Below, piece by piece: positions 11,001 to 17,000 of a DNA stretch of 18,990 nt. The stretch lies in NCBI GenBank assembly GCA_964545715.1, contig CAZJHX010000189.1:1-18990 (forward strand), written 5' to 3'. Numbering within the stretch: position 1 is the first letter of the stretch; the number at the start of each line of letters is the position of its first letter. A model generated the notes under the pieces. That model did not search any database. It was not told the DNA's origin and saw only the letters and a list, made by a program, of their open reading frames with translations. The translations under genes were made by a program, and so were the position numbers. Source of the DNA: CAZJHX01 sp964545715. GTDB lineage: Bacteria; Myxococcota_A; UBA9042; GCA-2863065.

Positions 11001-14000
11001 TCCTGCCTGATCGACGACGGGGGGCTGTGCGAGCAGAACGTGGACTGTGCGGGCGTGTGCATCGGCGGGCTCTGCGCGACGGCCGCCGGCACGGGCGGCG
11101 CGTGCGATGAGACCGCGGATTGCGCGCTGGGTCACACCTGCCAGAGCGACGTCTGCCTGCTGAACAACGGCGCCGACTGCACCGACAACGCGCAATGCGC
11201 GGGCGTGTGCATCAATGACGGCTGTGCGGTGCTCTCCGGGACCCAGGGCGCCTGCGACGAGACGGCGGACTGCGGCGGCAACCACACATGCACCGCGGGG
11301 GCGTGTCTGTTGAAGGACGCGGAGGCCTGCGTGCTCAACGCGCAGTGCATCAACGTGTGCATCAACGGCGCGTGTGCAGCGATCGCCGGAACCAACAGCG
11401 ACTGCGATGAGACGGCGGACTGCCTGACGGACCACACCTGCTCCGCGGGCACGTGCCTGTTGGATGCGGCCAAGCCCTGCACGCTGAACATCGAGTGCGC
11501 AGGCGTCTGCGTCGAGGGGCTGTGCGCCAAGCCGTCCGGCACCAGCGGCGTGTGCGATGAGACCGCTGACTGCGCGCCGGGCCACACCTGCCTGGACGGG
11601 GTCTGCCTGCTGAACAACGGCGCGCCGTGTACGGCCAACGGCCAGTGCGTCAACGTGTGCATCAGCGGCTCTTGCCTGTCGCTGTCCGGGACTCAGGGCG
11701 CGTGCGATGAGATCGCGGACTGCGCGGCCGACCACAGCTGCGTGGGCGGCAGCTGCCTGCTGGACGACACGGGCTCGTGCACCGTCAACGCGCAGTGCAT
11801 CAACGTGTGCATCAACGGGACGTGCGCTCCGGCGGCCGGGACCAAGGCGTCCTGCGACGAGCCGGCCGACTGCCAGCCCGGACATGGCTGCGTGGGCGGC
11901 GAGTGTCTGCTGACCACCTCCGGCGCCTGCGTGCTGAACACCGATTGCGTGGACGTGTGCATCAACGGTGGGTGCACGGCGCCCAACGTGGCGGGCGGTC
12001 AGTGTGATGAGGTCGATGACTGCGTGCCCGGTCACGCCTGCTCCGGCGAGGTCTGCCTGCTGAATAACGGCGGCTCCTGCTCATCCAACGTGCAGTGCCT
12101 GAACGTGTGCATCAACAGCACGTGCGCTGCGATCTCCACGACGCAGGGTGCGTGCGATGAGACCGCTGACTGCACGGCCGGCCACACCTGTGACGCCGGC
12201 ATCTGCGTGCTGGCGGACAGCAGCGCCTGCTCGACCAACGCCCAATGCGCCAACGTGTGCATCGCCAACGTGTGCGGACCGATCTCGGAGACCAATGGCG
12301 CGTGCGACGAGACCGCCGACTGCGCGGCCGGGCACGGGTGCGTGAACAGCGTGTGCCTGCTGGGTACCGCGGGTGTGTGCACGGTCAACGCAGAGTGTCA
12401 GGACGTGTGCATCTCTGGGTCGTGCGCGGCGGCGTCCGTGACGGGCGGGGCGTGCGATGAGACGCCGGACTGCTCCCCGGGACACACGTGCTCGGCGGCG
12501 GTGTGCTTCTTGAGCAATGGCGGCAGCTGCACGGAGAACGGGCAGTGCCTGAACGTGTGCGTCGACAGCTCTTGCGCCAACGCGTCGGCGACCAGTGGCG
12601 CCTGCGACGAGACCGACGATTGTACGGCCGGCCACACGTGCTCTGGCGGCGCGTGCCTGCTCAACGACACAGGCGTATGCACGGACAACGCGCAGTGCCT
12701 GCAGGTGTGCATCAGCGGCGCGTGCGGCGAGAAGTCGGCGACGGGTGGCGCGTGCGACGAGACAGCGGATTGCAACACCGGAAACGGGTGCGTCGCGGGT
12801 GTATGCCTGCTGGATGCGACGGGCGGCTGCACAAGCAACGCCGAGTGCCAGGGCGTGTGCGTGGAGGGGGCCTGCGCGGCGCCGTCCGCGACCGGCGGCG
12901 CGTGTGATGAGACCGATGACTGCGCGGTGGGCCACACCTGCTCGGGCGACATCTGCCTGGTGAACAACGGCGGCGCCTGCGCGGCGAACGGCGCGTGCCT
13001 CAACGTGTGCATCAGCGGCTCCTGCGGGTCGATCTCCGGCACCCAGGGCGCGTGCGACGAGACCGCTGACTGCAAGGCCAACCACCAGTGCCTGTCGGAG
13101 GTCTGCCTGCTGAACATCGGCGAGGCGTGTGCGACCAACAGCCAGTGCCCGACCGTGTGTGTCTCGGGCGCGTGCGCGGCGCTGTCGGACACCGAGGGTG
13201 TTTGTGATGAGACCGCGGACTGCAAGGCCGACCACACCTGCGCGGCCGGCCAGTGCCTGGCCAACAACGGCGTGGACTGCACCGCCAACAGCCAGTGCCT
13301 GAACGTGTGCGTGAGCGGCAAGTGCGCGGTCGAGTCGGGCACCAGCGGCGCCTGCGACTCCCAATCGGACTGCACGGCGGGGAACACCTGCTCGGGCGGC
13401 AAGTGCCTGCTCAACGATGGTGGCGCGTGCACGGCCAACGTGGACTGCCTGAACGTGTGCGTCAACGGCTCCTGCGACCAGCTGTCGTCGACGGGCGTCG
13501 CGTGCGATGAGACCGATGACTGCACGGCGAACCACACATGCTCGGGCGGGGTCTGCAAGATCACGGACGGCGTGGCGTGCTCGACCAATACGCAGTGCGT
13601 CAACACCTGCGTCAACGGGCTGTGCGCCCCGATCTCGACGACGATCAACGGTCCGTGTGACGAGGCGTCCGACTGTGGGACTGGGCTGACCTGCTCGGGC
13701 GGTCAATGTCTGCTGGTGGACGGTCAGGCCTGCACCGCCAACACGGACTGCCTGAACGTGTGCACGGGGGCGACATGCGCGGCCAAGTCCGGTACCAGCG
13801 GCGCGTGCGATGAGACGGCGGACTGCACACCGGGGCATGCGTGCACGGCGTCCGTCTGCCTGCTCAGCGATGGTGGCGCCTGCACGGCCAACGCGCAGTG
13901 CATCAACGCCTGCATCAGCGGGTCGTGTGCGGCTGTGTCGGGTACCGGAAGCGCGTGCGACGAGACGGCGGACTGCACGGCCAACCACGCGTGCGTCAGC

Positions 14001-17000
14001 AACAAATGCCTGTCGGTGGACGGCAGCGCCTGTGTGAGCAACAGCGCGTGCGTGAACGTGTGTGTGAACGGCAGCTGCGCGGTGTCCTCGGGGACCAATG
14101 CGGCGTGCGATGAGACGTCGGACTGTGTGGCGGACCACACCTGCCAGGCGGGTGAGTGCCTCAAAAACAACGCGAGCGCGTGCACGACCAACGCTCAGTG
14201 CCTTGGGATCTGCGCGGTCGGGACGTGCGCCTCGCCGTCCGGCACCACGGGCGACTGCGATGAGACGTCCGACTGCCAGGCGGGTCACACCTGTCAGGGG
14301 CAGAAGTGCCTGCTGAACAACGGTAGCGCCTGCGCGCTCAACAGCGCGTGTCTCAACGCGTGTGTAAACGGCAGCTGCGCCTCCGCGTCCGGGACGGGTG
14401 GTGCTTGTGATGAGGTCGCGGACTGCACGGCGGGCCATGTGTGCCAAAGCGGGCAGTGCCTGCTGGTCAACGACGAGGTCTGCACGGCCAACGCCCAATG
14501 CTCCAACGTGTGCATCAGCGGCAAGTGCGCGGATCAGTCCGGAACGAACGGCGCGTGCGACCAGCTGGCTGACTGTGTCGCGGGTGGGACGTGCGTGGCG
14601 GGGCAGTGCCTGCTGATCGACGCGGGGGCGTGCACGGCCAACACGCAGTGCGTGAACACCTGCATCGACGGCAAGTGCGCCGCGGTGTCGGGGACGGGCG
14701 GCGCCTGCGACGAGGCGAGTGACTGCACGGCAAACAACGCGTGCCAGAACAACGTCTGCCTGGTGGTGGACGGCAGCGCGTGCGTCACCAACGGCGCGTG
14801 CGTCAATGTGTGCATCAGCGGCACCTGCGCGGCGCAGTCGGCGACCAACGGTGGGTGTGACGAGACGGCGGACTGCGTGGCGGACAACACCTGCCAGGGC
14901 GCTCAATGCCTGAAGAACAACGACGCGGCCTGCACAGCCAACAGTGAGTGCCTGGGCGTGTGCGCGATCGGCAAGTGCGCGGTCGTCAGCGGCACCAACG
15001 GTTCTTGCGACGAAACGTTGGACTGCCAGGTCGGTCACTCCTGTGTGAGCCAGCAATGCCTGCTGAACAACGCGAGCAACTGCACGGCCAACACGGACTG
15101 CGTCAATGCGTGCGTCAACGGAACCTGCGCGCCGCAGTCGGCGACGGGTGGGGCGTGTGATGAGGCGACGGACTGCCAGGCAGGCCATGTCTGCCAGACT
15201 GGTCAGTGCCTGCTGGAGGACGGCGGGACCTGCTCGTCCAACATCGAGTGCGCCAAGGTCTGCATCAACCTGAAGTGCGCGGCGACGTCGGCGACCAACG
15301 GGACATGCGATGAGTCGGCGGACTGCCAGGCCAACAACGGCTGCGTCGGCGGCGAGTGCCTGCTGAACAACGGCAGCGAGTGCAGCGCCAACAGCGAGTG
15401 CGCGAACACCTGCGTCGGCGGGACGTGTGTGTCCGCCGCGGGCACGGGCGCGGCCTGTGACACCACGGAAGACTGCACGGCCAACCACGTGTGCACGGCG
15501 GCGGTCTGCCTGGTGGTCGATTCGTTCGCCTGTGTGACCAACGCGGACTGCGTCAACGTCTGCGTGAGCGGTACGTGTGCCGGCAAGTCGGCGGTCAACG
15601 GGGCGTGTGACGAGACGGCGGACTGCGGGGCGGACCTGACATGTCAGGGCGCGCAGTGTCTGCAAAACGACGCGGTTGCATGTACGGCCAACAGCCAGTG
15701 CCTGGGTGTCTGCGCCATTGGCGTGTGCGCGTCGGCGTCCGGCGCAAACGGGCCGTGCGACGAGGCCGCCGACTGCCAGGTGGGTCACACGTGCGTGGCT
15801 CAGCAGTGTCTGTTGAACGACGCCAGCCCATGCACCGCCAACTCGGCGTGTGTGAACGTGTGCGTGAGTGGGACCTGCGGGCCGCAGTCCAGCACGGGCG
15901 GCGGCTGCGATGAGGTGGCTGACTGCGCGGCCGGTCACACCTGTCCCACGGGGACCTGCGTGTTGACGGACGGCAGCACGTGCACGACCAACGCCCAGTG
16001 CGCCAACGTGTGCATCAACGCCAAGTGCGTGGGCAAGTCCAGCACGAACGCCGACTGCGACGAGGGTGACGACTGCCAGGGCGGGCACAGCTGCATCGCC
16101 GGCGAGTGCCTGATTCAGAACGGGCTGCCGTGCGGCCAGAACAGCCAGTGCGTCAACGCCTGCATCGCGGGCTTCTGCGGGGGCCAGTCGGGGACCAACG
16201 GCACGTGCGACCAGACCGAGGACTGCGTGGCCGGGCATGTGTGCTCGGGCGGCGCCTGCCTACTGAACAATGGTGGTGTCTGCACGGCCAACACGCAGTG
16301 CGCCAACGTGTGCGTCAACGGCGCGTGCGCGGCGGCGTCCGGGACCAACGCGGCGTGCGACGAGACGGCGGACTGTGGCGACAACCTGGCGTGCGTGGGC
16401 GGCCAGTGCCTGCTGGCGGACAACCAGACGTGTACGACCAACGCCCAGTGCCAGAAGGCCTGTGTCAACGGTACCTGCGCGGCCGCGTCGGGCACGACCG
16501 GGGACTGCGATGAGACCGATGACTGCACGGCGGGACACACCTGCAGCGGCGGCGCGTGCCTGCTGAACAACGGCGGCACCTGCGCGGACAACGGCAGCTG
16601 CCTGAACGTGTGCGTGGAGCTCGCGTGCGCGGCCCCCTCGGGGACGGCCGGCGCCTGCGACCAGCCTGAGGACTGCACGTCGGGTCACCTGTGCGAGAGC
16701 CTGAAGTGCGTGCTGGGCAACGGCGCGGCGTGCACGACGAATGCGGACTGCTCCAACGTCTGCATCAACTCGACCTGCGCGCTGCAGTCCGGGACCAACG
16801 CGGCGTGCGATGAGTCGCTCGACTGCGTGGCCGACAACTCCTGCGTGGGTGGTCAGTGTCTGAAGGACAACGGTCAGGCCTGTGTGGCTGACAGCCAGTG
16901 CGCCAACGTCTGCGTGGACAGCGCGTGCGCTCCGGCGGGGGCGGGCTCCTGCGACACCCAGGCGGACTGCGCGGCGGGCTTGAGCTGCGTGGCGGGCCAG

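Noticed and set aside
12081..16238. Minus-strand open frame of 1385 codons opposite the Cys-rich array, with others at 8013-9785, 10350-12035 and 17382-18983
   Set aside because: The exact 150-bp periodicity keeps any stop-free antisense phase open over long distances. The products are Ala/Val/Arg-rich without signals or domains, and the sense frame has 64 units with conserved cysteines.
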